From Apus apus (lineage: Eukaryota > Chordata > Aves > Apodiformes > Apodidae), in the NCBI RefSeq assembly GCF_020740795.1, contig NC_067283.1, positions 113,527,206-113,591,205 on the forward strand: a DNA stretch of 64,000 bases, in the 5' to 3' direction. The notes below the pieces were generated by a model. That model was not told the DNA's origin. It ran no database searches and saw only the letters and a program-made list of their open reading frames with translations. The translations under genes were made by a program, and so were the position numbers. Below, piece by piece: positions 12,701 through 35,100 of the stretch. Positions within the stretch are counted from its first letter, which is position 1, and each line of letters begins with the position of its first letter.

Positions 12701-14567
12701 ACTCAGTAGAGTTTTTAACTGATTGCAAGATCCTAACATGGGAAGTAGCAGGCAACCTTCATTTTTCTGCTTCTGGGCTGTCATGCTCATAGCACATCAT
12801 TCTCTGTTCTGTTGAGTTAAAGATTATCTTTTGGTACAAATCCAGAAGGCACCTCAGGTTTTGGTTTGGTTTTTTTTACACATAAAAGGACAAGAGTGAT
12901 AGAGCTTTTGGAGGCACAGGTTTGTGTTAGGACAGTCACTCTTTTTCTAGGCTGGGAATACCACTTATTCCAGAGATGAAGATATGTATTCTTCCAGCCT
13001 GCACATCACAACAGTATTTGGTTTCCTCCTGTTTGTCGTTGCTCAGAGTAGGAGCAGAGTTTCATGGCTCTAAAGGATTTCTTAACCTTGGCGGGCAGAG
13101 GAGGATTTGTACTTAAGCTTTTTTTGCGTGGAGAAGACTCATGGTGTGGGACCATTGTGGCTAGAGGTACAGGAAAAATCTGGGAGCCTTAATTTGTGTT
13201 TGATCCTACCACTCCATAAAACCAGCTCCTTAAAACCAGCACTCTCAGCTGGTGCTTGCACAGCCACTGATGGAGTTGTATGCTGTGGTGAATCCAGCCC
13301 TCTCAAGGGTGTAAACCAAGGTTAGACAGTTCATGAACAAGGAAATTGTGATTAATGATCTCCTATGTGCCTAAGCTGCCCTGCAAAGAAGTACGTGGAT
13401 TGTTCCAGAGAAATGTAGAAGCTTATTTCATTTAAAATGTGTTTTATAACAATATAATTACTATTGTTGAATGCTTTCAGGGTGCGTGTATATTATTAGG
13501 ATGTGCTCCAAAAGCATTCAGAGTCAACTTGCTGTGAACAGTGGTACTGCTCTGGATGAGGTAGCTTTGTACCTTGGAAATTAGATTAATTCTGCTGCCT
13601 AGTGCAGCCATGAGTTTTATTTAGAAATAAAGATGTGTATGCTACCCTCAAAGGTAATTTTTGTCTCACTTTGAAAAGTTTCCATGCCTAACTGTCTCTT
13701 TCTGGGGCAATTAAACCAATCTTGTAGAGAGCAGCCTCCTTCCTCCAGCACTGCGTGACTCATGCTATCATGGCTGCTCATCTCAGGTGCAGAATCTTGT
13801 GAAATGCATTTTTTACTATCTAAATGTATGACATCCACTGAGTTTGCCTTATCTTCTGTGTCAGTAATATTTTCTCAAAATGCCAGCAAGTTCATTAAGC
13901 AATACTTCCCAGCCCTACAGTCCCTATTTCCATAGATTACTTTAATCAAATTGTTTGTTTGGCAGATTCTTTAATTACCTCTTTAAAGTAGTTCCTCTGG
14001 GCTTCGTCATACCCAATATTGAAAGTACTAATCTGTAGTTTCATGTTGGATTTTTGTTTGTTTGGAGCTTTTTTAGCAGAACAATTGACATTTCACTCTT
14101 CTTCGTATCCTTAGGACTCTTTTTTAAAAAGCTATAGAAAATTTAATGCTTGCCCTGTCCATTTTACTGAAATATATTGCTTTGTTTACTTCTAAGAAGA
14201 ATTTTTGTATTTATACAGACACACAGATATATCATAGCTCTGTCTGCATTGCAGAATTCCCCTCAAGTTATGCAAAAACGCAACCTTCTTTCTTTATAGG
14301 TGCACAAACCATATAGTGCATAGCTGTTAGTTGATCTAATCCCCAGTGCAAACCCTTTATGCTTTTTTTTAGTCATGCTTCTCTATTTCATGGCCCTGTT
14401 AGCTCCTGCAAACATACATGAGAAAACGTTAAACAATAATGGTTTTGTTTCTTGATAGAGGTATTCATTATTTCGTAGGAATTCTCCACATATTGTAGAG
14501 AATAAGCCCTGTTTTGAAGCTCATAATGTAATTTTCAGAAATTTTCTAACTAGTTTGTTATGAACAG

Positions 14568-14758
14568 GAACCTATGAGTAACAGAGGAATGTTTTGCAGG
14601 TTGTGCCTCCTTGTCCAGGATGCCTATGGTATGTTCAGTGAAGTGCAGTTGCAGTCCCTGAGTTCTGCAGATGACATTGAGCAGTATTGCAGGAGATGGG
14701 AAGGAAAATTCTGCTGCCTAGCTGGAATGAAAATTTTGCAAAGAACCACAAGAGGAAG
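14568..14758 (+). CDS. SPIDR: SPIDR coding exon (CLLVQDA exon)
   Basis: The exon reads through C-L-L-V-Q-D-A-Y-G-M-F and ends G-M-K-I-L-Q-R-T-T-R-G, with AG left for the next exon (donor AG then GTGAGA). This closely follows the human sequence at the same place. The 5' edge is uncertain. An in-frame stop at 14547 limits it, and the acceptor is either AACAG at 14567 (phase 0, used here) or TTTTGCAG at 14599 (needs two bases from the previous exon). The first choice gives extra residues E-P-M-S-N-R before the conserved core, which fits the D-P-A-G region of human. Confidence 0.87.
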
Positions 14759-24882
<10,124 letters not shown>

Positions 24883-24970
24883 GGCATTAGGACTTTTTAG
24901 TCTGATAGACAGTCTGTGGCCTCCAGTAGTGCCTGTAAAAGTTCCTGGACAAAGTCAAGACTCTGAAATG
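24883..24970 (+). CDS. SPIDR: SPIDR coding exon (SLIDSLWPP exon)
   Basis: Bounded by TTTTTGAAG and by ATG then GTAAGT. The leading G completes the arginine codon left by the 14758 donor, giving T-R-G-R-A-L-G-L-F-S-L-I-D-S-L-W-P-P, which matches the human T-R-G-R-T-A-G-I-F-S-L-I-D-T-L-W-P-P. It runs 88 bp and ends in phase 0. Confidence 0.93.
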
Positions 24971-26971
24971 GTAAGTCCTGTTATTGTGGAAATCAATTTT
25001 TTCACTCACAACTACTATTTTCATTGGTAGTGTAATCGTGTTTACTTTAGGAATCAAATTCTCTCCCTCTCTTTAGCTCCTGAATTTTGTTTTACTGGTT
25101 CTGCCAACCTCATAGGCTAACCTGAAGCCTTCTGAATCAGCATCATACTTCCAAAATGATGTAATTGGCCCCTTATTAATGCTCTAGAGCTAGAATGATA
25201 GGATGTCCAGACAAATTATTTCTCTCCTTGCAGGAGTGTCCTGGTTTGAGCCAGGATGAACCAGTTTTCCTTTTACTGTTTTTTTATTTCCTTCAGTAAG
25301 CTTTCTTTTAACTAGTAGCAGAGTGTTCCAACTAAGGCTGATAACAGTGGGATGTTTTTCTAACTGCTGGGTCTTCAAGGTCGCACCTTCACTCTGCCGG
25401 CTCAGACACTACGGGGAAATCTATGAACCCCCCGTAGGAGGCTGAGTCAGACAGACAGCAAAACTGGCCAAAGATACTCCATTCCATACACCTACGTAAG
25501 CTCAGAGGAAGGTCAGAGACCACAGAAGACAACTTCCTTACTGCTTCTTCTTCCCTTCTCTTCCGTCCGTGGCCGGCGTCTGGGGAGGACTCCGTCCATC
25601 CAGCACCATCAACCCCCAGGCTTGAGCTCTCCTGACCCTCATCACTCTATGCTTTCTCCAGCAGCCGCTCCGGGATTTCTCAGGACTGTTGGCAGCTGAA
25701 GGGAGTGTTGTGGGATTTTCTAGGGGTGGGGGGAGGCAAGAGGCTTTTGCACATTCCCTGAACATATTTGTATATAATTGCTTATATTTTCTTGTATCAT
25801 TGGTGTTTAATTAAAGCTGTGTAGTATAGTTTTCAATCCAGCAAAGTCTCTCTCTCATTCTCTCTCTCCTTCCCTACCTGGTGGGAGAGGGAGGGGAATG
25901 GGATTGAGAGCATTGCTATCAGTGACAAGGAGGAAACAGGTATTAGATAAAATGGAGCCAGATGAGAAATCTATATACAAGGATATTAACTTGTTCTTCG
26001 AAACGCTTTTCAGCCTTAGATATAGAAACACTTTTATACATAGGTACGTAGATGATATTGCCAGCACGCTGATAATATTGTTGGGAAGGGTTTTGTGGAA
26101 CTGATTTCTTTTGAGCCGTATATGTACATTCAAATACCTCCCTTAGTGATGAAAGAGGAAAACATAATTTTTATGTCTTTTGCTTTTTCCTCTCCTTATG
26201 CAGATTTTTTAATGTGTGGGAAGCTGTCTTCAATAGATTCATATTTCTTTTATTAAATGAAATGCTTTATTAACAACAAACATTGCTAGAAGAATTTATT
26301 ACCATGTCCACAATAAAAATTATTTTCTAGCATTGTCTTTTTTTCTTTCCTGAGAAGCCTTTCTAGTTTGGGATCTCTTTAAGTGGTGATTGATAAAGTT
26401 GTTACGTCATGGTACTTTTTAAGGGGGAAAGAAAAATCTGGCATAACACAAAGAGAGCAGTTCTTGTAGCTGTTGCATTCCTGTTCTTCATTATCTCCTT
26501 GTGCTGTCCTGGATTCAATTTGGCAGCTTTAAAAGTTTGTCAGCTGTTTACTATCACAAAAACCCACCCACATGCAAAAAGTCTCAAAATCTCAGAAAAG
26601 TTATGGGTGTTAAAAGAAAAAAATAAAAAGAAAGAATAATCAGGGCACTCCTACCACATAATAAAATGCAAAACCAACACCAAGCACCTTGAGATAGTTG
26701 CAGTGTTTGCCAAGTGTGCCAAATCATGAGATGTTTTTGTGATGAGGATCAACATCAGATTATGGAAAGAATGATACATACAAGCTGATTTCACTTATAA
26801 CTTGTAAATGTTGGTTTATTAACTCCTACTTCAGAGAGCTGCTGTTACTAACCATATAATTTTGTTTTCCTATTCCTCTTAAAATTTCATATTGGCTATT
26901 ATTATAAAACCTGACTGACCAATTAAAGTGCCTTCTTGAAGGTCAGATTTCTTTTCCTTACTTTTTAATAG
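24971..26971 (+). other. SPIDR: SPIDR intron containing an LTR
   Basis: A 2.0-kb intron. The middle third is the LTR-like element listed separately; the remainder has no recognisable feature. Confidence 0.8.
25237..25921 (+). mobile_element. Solo LTR of an avian endogenous retrovirus (probable)
   Basis: The segment begins TGTCCTGGTTTGAGCC, close to the 5' terminus common to avian ERV LTRs, and runs about 685 bp. Near its 3' end it has a T/A-rich stretch with ATTAAAGCTGTG (a poly(A)-signal-like motif), then a CT-rich U5-like region, and it closes at a possible ...TATCA terminus. I see no gag, pol or env sequence beside it, so it would be a solo LTR. A matching target-site duplication is not visible, so the 3' end is approximate. 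It lies in sense orientation in a SPIDR intron. Confidence 0.62.
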
Positions 26972-27115
26972 ATGACAACGAATCTTCCTCCTCCCAGCTT
27001 CTGTTATATTCTTACTGCTCGGTCTGGTGAGATACATGTGGAAGTGGATGAGGGAGAACAGATTTCTAATTTGTACCAGCCACCAGCTGTGCATGGTCTA
27101 AAGAAAATTCTTCAG
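26972..27115 (+). CDS. SPIDR: SPIDR coding exon (PPPSFCYILTA exon)
   Basis: The acceptor TTTTTAATAG and donor CAG then GTAATC bound 48 whole codons. The product contains L-P-P-P-S-F-C-Y-I-L-T-A and L-Y-Q-P-P-A-V, and ends L-K-K-I-L-Q. Human has P-P-P-A-L-C-Y-I-L-T-A and L-Y-Q-P-P-V-T at the same positions. The run of beta-strand-like segments fits an OB-type fold, which is inference. Confidence 0.93.
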
Positions 27116-27209
27116 GTAATCTGCTTTACAAGTCAGATAGCAAATGCTTTCTACCGCTGGATTTCTGGTATCATGTTTGTCTCATTCCCTGTTTTTGTAC
27201 TATTTTCAG

Positions 27210-27269
27210 ATCGATGGTTGTAATGAACGGTGTAGCTTTTGGGCACAAGTGCTGTATCAAAGGCTGCAG
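27210..27269 (+). CDS. SPIDR: SPIDR coding exon (RCSFWA exon)
   Basis: Twenty whole codons lie between TATTTTCAG and CAG then GTAATC, encoding I-D-G-C-N-E-R-C-S-F-W-A-Q-V-L-Y-Q-R-L-Q. Human reads R-C-S-F-Y-A-T-V-I-Y-Q-K at the same place. The exon is separated from its upstream neighbour by a 94-bp intron. Confidence 0.92.
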
Positions 27270-30200
27270 GTAATCTTTTCACTTAGCAATGAATTCAGCA
27301 TAAATTCAACATAACGTTTATGTGAAGAAGCCAGCTTGTCTCTTGTTTAGGGTAAAACCCCAAACCTTTCAGGATTATCATATAGACTTGCATGAGACGA
27401 TTTATCACAAGGTTTAAAATGCTTGTGAATGGGTAAAATATACTGCATCTCCAGTTTCAGTAACATCCAGTCTAGGAAGTGAATTGTTTCTGAGTAAATT
27501 GCTACCTAAGCAGAGGTAGCATTTTGCCCTGGTAAGGGATCTTGCAGGAATTCCACTGAGACTCCAGTTATAGCTAAATGCTATCTTTAGATACATAGTG
27601 AAAAGCTCCCAGTCAGTTGAGTGTCTGGGGATAGAATTTAACAGATGATGGTTATATAAAAATACAGTTTTGCTCTTTGCATGCAAGTGTGTGGGCTATT
27701 TTTGTTGACTTCAGTAGAAGCCCCTCAAGCAAGTTTGGCTTTTATGGTCCAGTTAGTAGAAAGGAGGAACTCTTAGGTAAATACATCTGTCATCCATACT
27801 ATGTTGGAAAGCTTATAATTATGTTTTATTTATTTGTTTCTGAATGATGCTGCAATTTTATTTCAAAATGTTGCTAACTCCCTCAGTAGTTAAATGAATT
27901 TTTTGCTGCTGATTTATTTTTTTTTTTCCTGGCGACTGGATCCTCAGTACAGCCAGCACTGAATTCTGGTGGAGAATAATTTGCAATTGTCCATCAGCTC
28001 CACAAAAAACAAAGTGTGAATCAAAGCATATGAACCAAAGACAAAGAAATTCCAGAAGGGGCAACAAAATAGCTGGGAGATGCTTCCCACCAGTGAGAGA
28101 CATAAATTTAATTTAAGTCTTGCCCTTTTGCTTCAAAAGCCAATGAATTATAATTTGATTTTTAGGCAGGGAGTACTCATAACCACCAAGATGAGGGGGA
28201 TCTCTTTTCTCCATCCCAAGTAAGAATTCATCAGAGCATTTGCAACCATGTAATTAGGGCTAAATCGATGGGATCTTTTGGGTGCTAACAGGAAGATGGA
28301 CACATACATGCATAACCTTCTTTTTCAAATAAACCTTTCTATTAAAAAATGAAATAAAATTACAGACTAGGGGTATCCTAGCCAAACACTTTCATATTAA
28401 GGAATGTTTACATCTTAGATGCTGTGGGTCATCAGTATTCTTGTGTAGAAGCACTTCATCACTACATTAGAAAAAAGATGAAGCATGAAGGAACAGATGT
28501 GATTTTGAAGAATGGAAGCTTGTCTAAAAGAAAAAAAAAGGTGTATGACTTTCTTCTTGGTACTAGGAGGTTTACTGGCTGTTTTGGTTTTAATGGCTAT
28601 TCACTTACTGAACTGTAAGCACTACATTTTTTGGAAATTAACAACATGAGTGCTCAGAAATTTTTTGAACACAATATTGGAAAAAGCAACAGAAGATATT
28701 CTTCTATATAACTTCTGGATAACTCCTGCATAACGCTTCTGGATAACTGCTCTAGGAATGTAAAGATATTTACCTGCTGTTAATGTATTGCTTGCCTAAA
28801 TCCTCCCAGACGAAGGTCATGAACAGCAAGCAGCTTGTCTACTGCAGCTGCCTTTGCCAAGAGGACATACCCTTCACGGGCAAAAACAGCAAGTCATAAT
28901 AAGTGAGGGACTATTATTTGGTTTATTTTGCAGATTTATTACTATTAGATCATCTGCCATGTGAGCTAATTCAAATGTACTTTAAAATAGTACTTCTTCT
29001 ACGTAGCTACAGTATTCTGAGATTCTTCATTTGTGTGAAGGAGGAATGGAAATAGGCTTTTATTATCACTCAGAATCCGTACTGTGGCGCAGAAGGAATA
29101 TGAGGAAATATATTCCATCTGTGGTTAAGGAGCTGTCCTTCCTTGTAACTCAATCCTGCTGCTGTTTGTCTGTTGTGTCCTCTCTGTTCAGAACAAATTG
29201 TCACACATAGCAAGATGATGATTTTATACTAACTTGTGATTTTTGCTGTTATTATTATTTACTTTTTTGATTATTCTTCTAAAAGCCAACTTTAATGTGT
29301 TAGTAATTCTCATGGGATGGCTGTAAAAATTCTTTCTTTGAAGCTGTCCTCATGCTATCTGTGCTGAGGAGGTCCTCAAATAGGTGTAGTGTGTAGGCTG
29401 AGAGACAACAGCAGTGCAATAGGCAGCATATATTGTATTAAGGCATAACCATAATATCTGAGTTATGAATTTTCCCACTCATTAATTACAATTACTGCAT
29501 TTGTTCTAAGAGCTGCTGAACAAAAACCTGATTTTAGGGTGATTAAAGGTTTCAAGGTTTAAATTCAACGGAAGACAAAAAATTAGGGTTCTCGTTGTGT
29601 TGCCTTACACTGGAGACGTGAAACTTTGAGAATAAAATGTGATATGTGTCTCTCCAGTCATTACAGTATTTCATTTTCTTTTAAATGTTTTAAGTAAGTT
29701 TTTAATGGGCAGACTAATTAGAAATAGCAACAAAAAACTTTTTAAATTAAGAAAGTAATTTAAACTCAGTTTTCCTATTTCATCTTAAAAATGCATGGGC
29801 TGGTGAATGTGAAATAGGCTTTGTTTTTAAACCATTTTTTTTCCAAAGCATGGGAAACTTCACATGCACACACAGATATAAAAGCTATGTTTAAAAAAAA
29901 AAAAAAAAAAAAGGATTGTCAAATTGTCTGGTTTTGTTAGAGACCCTGGAATGAGCACTGATGTGTATGTAATGACTGTCAAGTCTGTCTTGTTCACCAT
30001 CTCAGTGTGAAAAATTTAAAAAGCACTACTGATTTTCTGATTATTATTTTCAGAAATGAAGGCTGAGACGAAATGTGGGTACTTTAGTTGTGACATCAGC
30101 AGTTGTGATATACCTTAATTTATTCACATACCTTTTTCTACTGGTCTCAGGCAGAAAACTTTTCATTGTCATTGCAGATTCCTATGTCTCTTACTTATGA

Positions 30201-30802
30201 GTTACCTACTTTCTGGGCATCATTCAAATATTTAGAAATGTTTGTTCAACAGAAAGAAAAAACTCCAGCTTTGTAATTGGCAGTAGCTATTAGCCAAGGA
30301 CTGGTGCTCTTGGGAATCAGATAACAGTGTACACGGAAAATTGGCTCACATAGGAACATTAGTACTAGCATGAGCCTTTTTTTCTCTAAGAGAAAAATTA
30401 TATAAGTTTATGTTCATAAAAACAGCCAATTAACTTTTCTATACATATCATACATATATGATATATAATACAGTGTATATATAGTATATTTTTTTAAGCA
30501 AACACCTTTTCAAATCTCTAGTACAGTCTCTAGTCTCTAGTGTATTACGATAAAGCATCATAGTTCATAGAGGTAAAGCCAGGATTCCAGTGGCCAACCT
30601 CAGAAAGGTTATTTAAGGTTTGTATCTGCAGTTAAGGAATAATAAAAAATTCATTATCCTATACGAGCCTCAAAAGTAATAATTTCTGTCAGTTTTATTG
30701 GTTATTTAATTATGAGGATGTTATTTAAATCTTTCCTCCTACTAAGAATGATCAACTGCATTCCAATTTTGTATCTTGTTTGTTTGTTTGTTTAAATCAT
30801 AG
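27270..30802 (+). other. SPIDR: SPIDR intron
   Basis: A 3.5-kb intron without recognisable genes. It holds an A20 run (29893-29912), a degenerate 20-odd-bp tandem pair containing TTCTGGATAACT at about 28711-28755, and TA-rich sequence around 30440-30490. Confidence 0.8.
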
Positions 30803-31001
30803 ACAAAACACAGTGTTCCTATAAATCAAAGAGAAATTCAGTTGTTTGTGACTGACTCCACCTTGCAAAGTGTGGTTCATGGCACTCCAAAAGTTGTTGC
30901 TGTGTCAATGGCTGCATCGTGTGTTCTCAGGACAGAAATCACAGATGCCCTCGGCGTTGCCTCACGACTTGTCTGCTTCAGGGATGCGCTGTGGGGAAAC
31001 G
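30803..31001 (+). CDS. SPIDR: SPIDR coding exon (QREIQLFVTD exon)
   Basis: 199 bp from AATCATAG to AACG then GTGAGC. It starts in phase 0 and leaves one base (G). It contains Q-R-E-I-Q-L-F-V-T-D, P-K-V-V-A-V, C-V-L and L-V-C-F-R-D-A-L, which parallel the human Q-R-E-I-W-L-L-V-T-D and L-F-F-K-D-A-L-R-D. The region alternates hydrophobic strands without an obvious catalytic motif. Confidence 0.93.
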
Positions 31002-31997
31002 GTGAGCTCTGTGCCTGGTCTTGAAGCAGCTGGAATAAAACTGAAGTAGCATCCTAATCTTTGACACTGCAATACGTGGGCTGCAGAGGTTTTCATTCTC
31101 AGATGGAGATGAGACGTTGCAAGTTGGGGAAGAAATTTGAAAGGAGTTGTAATTAGAGCTTTCCTGCAAGGTTTCTTTTCTTGCATTTTTTGCTTGATCT
31201 ACAAAGTAAAGGAGAAATTCAGTGATCTTGTTGTAGATCCACCAACATTTCTGTCAGCCTTCCCTGATGGCTGTTGAATCCAATGACCAGTGTCAATCAA
31301 ATTTGCTAGCTGGCAGAAGTCTCAGAGACTCACAGTTAGACTAAGATGACTGTTGTAGGTCCCTTCCAACTGAAATAGTCTATTCTGTTAAGAAACTTGG
31401 TTTCATTTGTTTTTATATTCTTGCAGAAACTTGTTTTATTGAGTTTACTACCTGTAAAAGGAGTAACAGAGGGCATCTAAGACTTGTGTGTCCCTAGACA
31501 CAGAACTTTTACAAGTCCTGTGACATATTAGCTGTCAGCCTTTACCACTGGAGGCAACAACCTGTGTAAATGGCTGTGTGTCATGAAGCAAAAATCTCTG
31601 CTTTGGAGAATAAAGCATTGCATGCACCTACTTTTTGTAATCTTTGAAACAAAGTAAGACCACCTGAAGGGGTGCCCAGGCATATTACCAGTGAAGACAC
31701 AACAGTGACATGGTGTTTGTGGGGAGCATGGTGCAATGCAGTCAGAGTGGAGTTGGACTCTGTTCAGCCATGGTTGAATTTTTAAAACATCATCCTTTTT
31801 CCCTGGAGTCACAAAGTGTAAGGAGAGCGTGATTCGTGTATCGCTGAAAGCAAAATATTTTGTCACTGAGAAAACTTGATGGAATCTATCCATCTGCTTA
31901 GTAGCTGGCAGAGATGGTTGTCTTTATTGGCCATGACAATTAACATGGTCACCTTTTTCCTTGTTACTGTACTGAGCTGAAATGTCTCTGTTGGCAG
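31002..31997 (+). other. SPIDR: SPIDR intron with a CR1 tail fragment
   Basis: A 1.0-kb intron. Around 31340-31390 is a plus-oriented relic of a CR1 3' end (AGGTCCCTTCCAAC followed by ATTCTG). No other feature is supported. Confidence 0.7.
31340..31390 (+). mobile_element. CR1 3'-terminal relic
   Basis: The text GTAGGTCCCTTCCAACTGAA followed by CTATTCTG is the standard end of a CR1 copy read in the sense direction. The upstream body is too diverged to delimit. Confidence 0.7.
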
Positions 31998-32150
31998 GTA
32001 GGATTATTTGTGTTGAACGTACTGTTCTCTTATTACAAAAGCCTCTTTTGTACTCGGCTGCCGGTGCTGACCTCAGTGAGCTGACTGGCCCTGTCAGACT
32101 CGATGAGCTGGATTCTACAACACAGGCCAACTCCATTTGTGCTGTAAGAG
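31998..32150 (+). CDS. SPIDR: SPIDR coding exon (VERTVLLLQKPL exon)
   Basis: The acceptor TTGGCAG is followed by GT, which completes the glycine codon begun in the previous exon. It encodes G-R-I-I-C-V-E-R-T-V-L-L-L-Q-K-P-L-L, nearly identical to human, then G-A-D, L-T-G-P-V and N-S-I-C-A-V-R. The donor used is AGAG then GTTTGT (end at 32150), because the next exon needs one leftover G to give V-R-G-T-I-V-G-V-N. A stronger-looking GTAAGA lies 7 bp upstream, inside the exon. Confidence 0.93.
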
Positions 32151-35100
32151 GTTTGTATGGCCTTTCCTGAAATTAATACGGTTAATTATTTGTGCTCACT
32201 TTAATCTTTTAGGTCTTTGTATTGATTTCTTGCACAAATAGTGTGGGGGGATAAGAAAGCACAGTATTCCTGTGGGTCACGAGGATATTCTAAGTTTTCA
32301 TACTTCTTTGTGGGCTCTGTTTGCTAGCCAAGCTTTGCACCCACTCACTCACACTCCAGGATAAATGTTTGATGCACAACCTGTTTCATTATATTCCTTT
32401 GCCATCTTCTTTCAGGAGCCTTCTGTTCACACCACCCTTGTTGATCTTGGCAACAGTAAGGTATACCAATATTTTTTAGGCAGATGGATATGTTAGCCAG
32501 ATCATGAGTGGTAGGGGTTAGTGTCTGATTTCCCTGGAGCTTTGCTGCAATGGGCAATATAATATTTCACCATAGTAATCTAGCATAACTTGGCCAATGT
32601 TTTCTCACCAGCCACTTTGGATCAGTGCTTTGTCTAGTATTTCAGTCCTACCACTAACCATGCAGAAATATTTCTTACAATGTATTTTCTAACATTTCCT
32701 TATCATGCAGAAACATTTCCTACTGAGTATTTTCTAACACTTTGACGAGTCAGCTTCCTAAGCCTCCCAGTTGTAGAGTGCCTATAGGGAAAAGTCCTTA
32801 AAAACCCAGTAACTCTTGGCTTTTAAGGGCAATTTCCTCTCTTAATTTAACTCCTATGATTCCAGTAGCTCTTGTAGAAAATTCTTGATGACGTTTTACA
32901 TTTACACCTTCAAGCATTCACTGGAGCATTTGGCATGAGCTTTAAAATAATAGGAAATAATGGTTACAAATTAATCCTTCCAGCTATGGAAGGATTGATG
33001 CACATGATGCACCAGAAAGGCAGTTTGAATCCATGCAAAGCTGTTACTAAACACCTTCTCTTATGGTAAAGCCACAACTTAGCAATGCCTCAGTGATTAA
33101 TAAATGAGCACCTTGTGGTGACCAATCTTGAACTCTTAACACTGCATAGTGGAAAACAAGCACAACTAGAAGCACTTCACTCAAAGCCTTGGTTGCTATG
33201 TACATCTTACATCAATATTAGGAGTTACTTGGAAGATATCACTGTCACTGGATGAGAAGTACTTTTTGACTTTTTTTTTTAACCTCTCCAGTAGCTGTGT
33301 TGAGAATTACCAGTTCTCCACTTGTCATTATATAACTAAATATGAGAAGTGCCTGTCTTCTTTTGTCCCATTGACAATGTACCAAGAACGATAAAGCAAA
33401 CATTTCTCTGTCCTTTCTTTTTGTAGTAAAGCAAAGAAAATACACCTTTCTCATCTATTATGTAAACAAATACTTACTTTACACACATGGGAGGTGTTAT
33501 GCATTCCCTGTTCTGTATTACAGATGGAAGGACAAAAGGATAAATTAATCTTACAATCTTGTCTTGCTTCATCTGAAATGTGTCCAGGGTAGCTGTTACC
33601 ACTAGTTTCCTACACTTTTGTACCCATGTAGAATATAAAGTGTCTTCTCTATACCTGTGCTGCCTGTGGGTGGTAACTCTTACCTTTTTGTGTAACTGAA
33701 AATTTTTAATAGCACTGAAGATATATATCCAGTGTTTTGGAATTCATGTAGTTATTGCCTACATCTTTCTGCTAAAGAAGTGAAACTTACAGCATTAACC
33801 CTACTTTGTTGGTGGGAGCATAGGTATTCGATGGAGTAACCCATGAAGGAAAATGTATCATCTCTAAAATTCACTTAAGGTCTCTGTCTCTTAACTCAGA
33901 GGGTTGTTAGTCTGACTTTCAATGAGAAACAATATTACCTTCTTCATTCTCTTCCTCTGTGACCTCCTTTCACTTCCTGTGCTTTTGGTCACCAAAAGCT
34001 CTATGTGGACCTCCTCTCACCTAACACAGAGGCTGCGAAGGCTTTACTCTACTCCTTTTTGTGGTAGTGTTTCTGCTCCTTTGCAGTCATGGCTGCTTCT
34101 CCTGGCACTCAGGGATTTGTCAGGCTCAGTCCTCCCTAGAAAAATCTTCTTTTTAACCAGTGTAAAATGCAGGTGCTGATTCACTTCCCCCTCCACAGAT
34201 GCAGTGATTGGTCAAAGCATCAGAGCCTCCAGAAGTAGCAGGACTGCCTGCCGGATTTTAGGTAGATCAGTCATTTTTTGCAAGGTGTATGATAGAGTAA
34301 GTTAGGTTGGAAGGAAACTCTGAAGTTTCTCCGGTCCAAATTCCTGCTCAAAGCTGGGCCCTGAGAAACCTGGTATAACTCTATAGCTGGCCCAGCTTTG
34401 AGCAGGAGTTTGGTCTGGATGAGCTTCAGAGATTCCTTCCCCATCAGAAAGGACAATATTGCGGTCGAAGCAGATCCACTGAGTTTGTCAGAAATCCTTG
34501 TTTCGGGGAGGTCCAGTCATACCAGCTCTGGCATGGAGTGCATTGCTTTGCAACAGATGAGTGAAACCTGTCATTGCTTTCTACTGGAAAGTTTATTCTT
34601 TTAAAGATGAGTCTATGAGCTCAGGGTTAATAGATTTATTTTCTTATCGCTATCCTTTGCAAAGTAATTTCTAACTTCTTTTTGCTGTGTAGTAGCACTC
34701 AGGGTGACTTAAATGTTGGCAGTTCGATACTGCAGTTTTTTTCCTCTGAACCATTATGAGGAAATTCTAGTTAGTCCATACCATGTATGATATATGGGAA
34801 TATTACTTGATCAGTTATGTTTGCCTAGTATATGACTCACTACCAGTGACTGAATTTTGACATTGGGTATTTAAATATCTAAGCACTTACTCAAGGATGG
34901 GGTTGGTTTTTTTTCAGTTTCTGTCCTAACAGTGTGAGTAAAATGGGGTCAGTCAGCTTACCTGGGTTTCTTTTTTTGATTTAACTTTCCCCTTCCTGCC
35001 CATTAATCAGGATAACTGATTGGAAAAAATACTACACACATTTGTTTTTCAACCAGAGTTTTAATCCTCAGCCCTTCTTTGCATTACTCACCAGAGACCT

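Larger units (their letters stand above)
2492..14567. other. Long non-coding stretch, presumed SPIDR intron
   Basis: Apart from the CR1 copy and the simple repeats listed separately, I see no gene, no RNA gene and no element with defined ends. Short frames of up to about 195 codons on either strand look like chance: they lack splice context and recognisable homology. Several A-rich runs occur, for example around 10543-10575. Confidence 0.5.
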
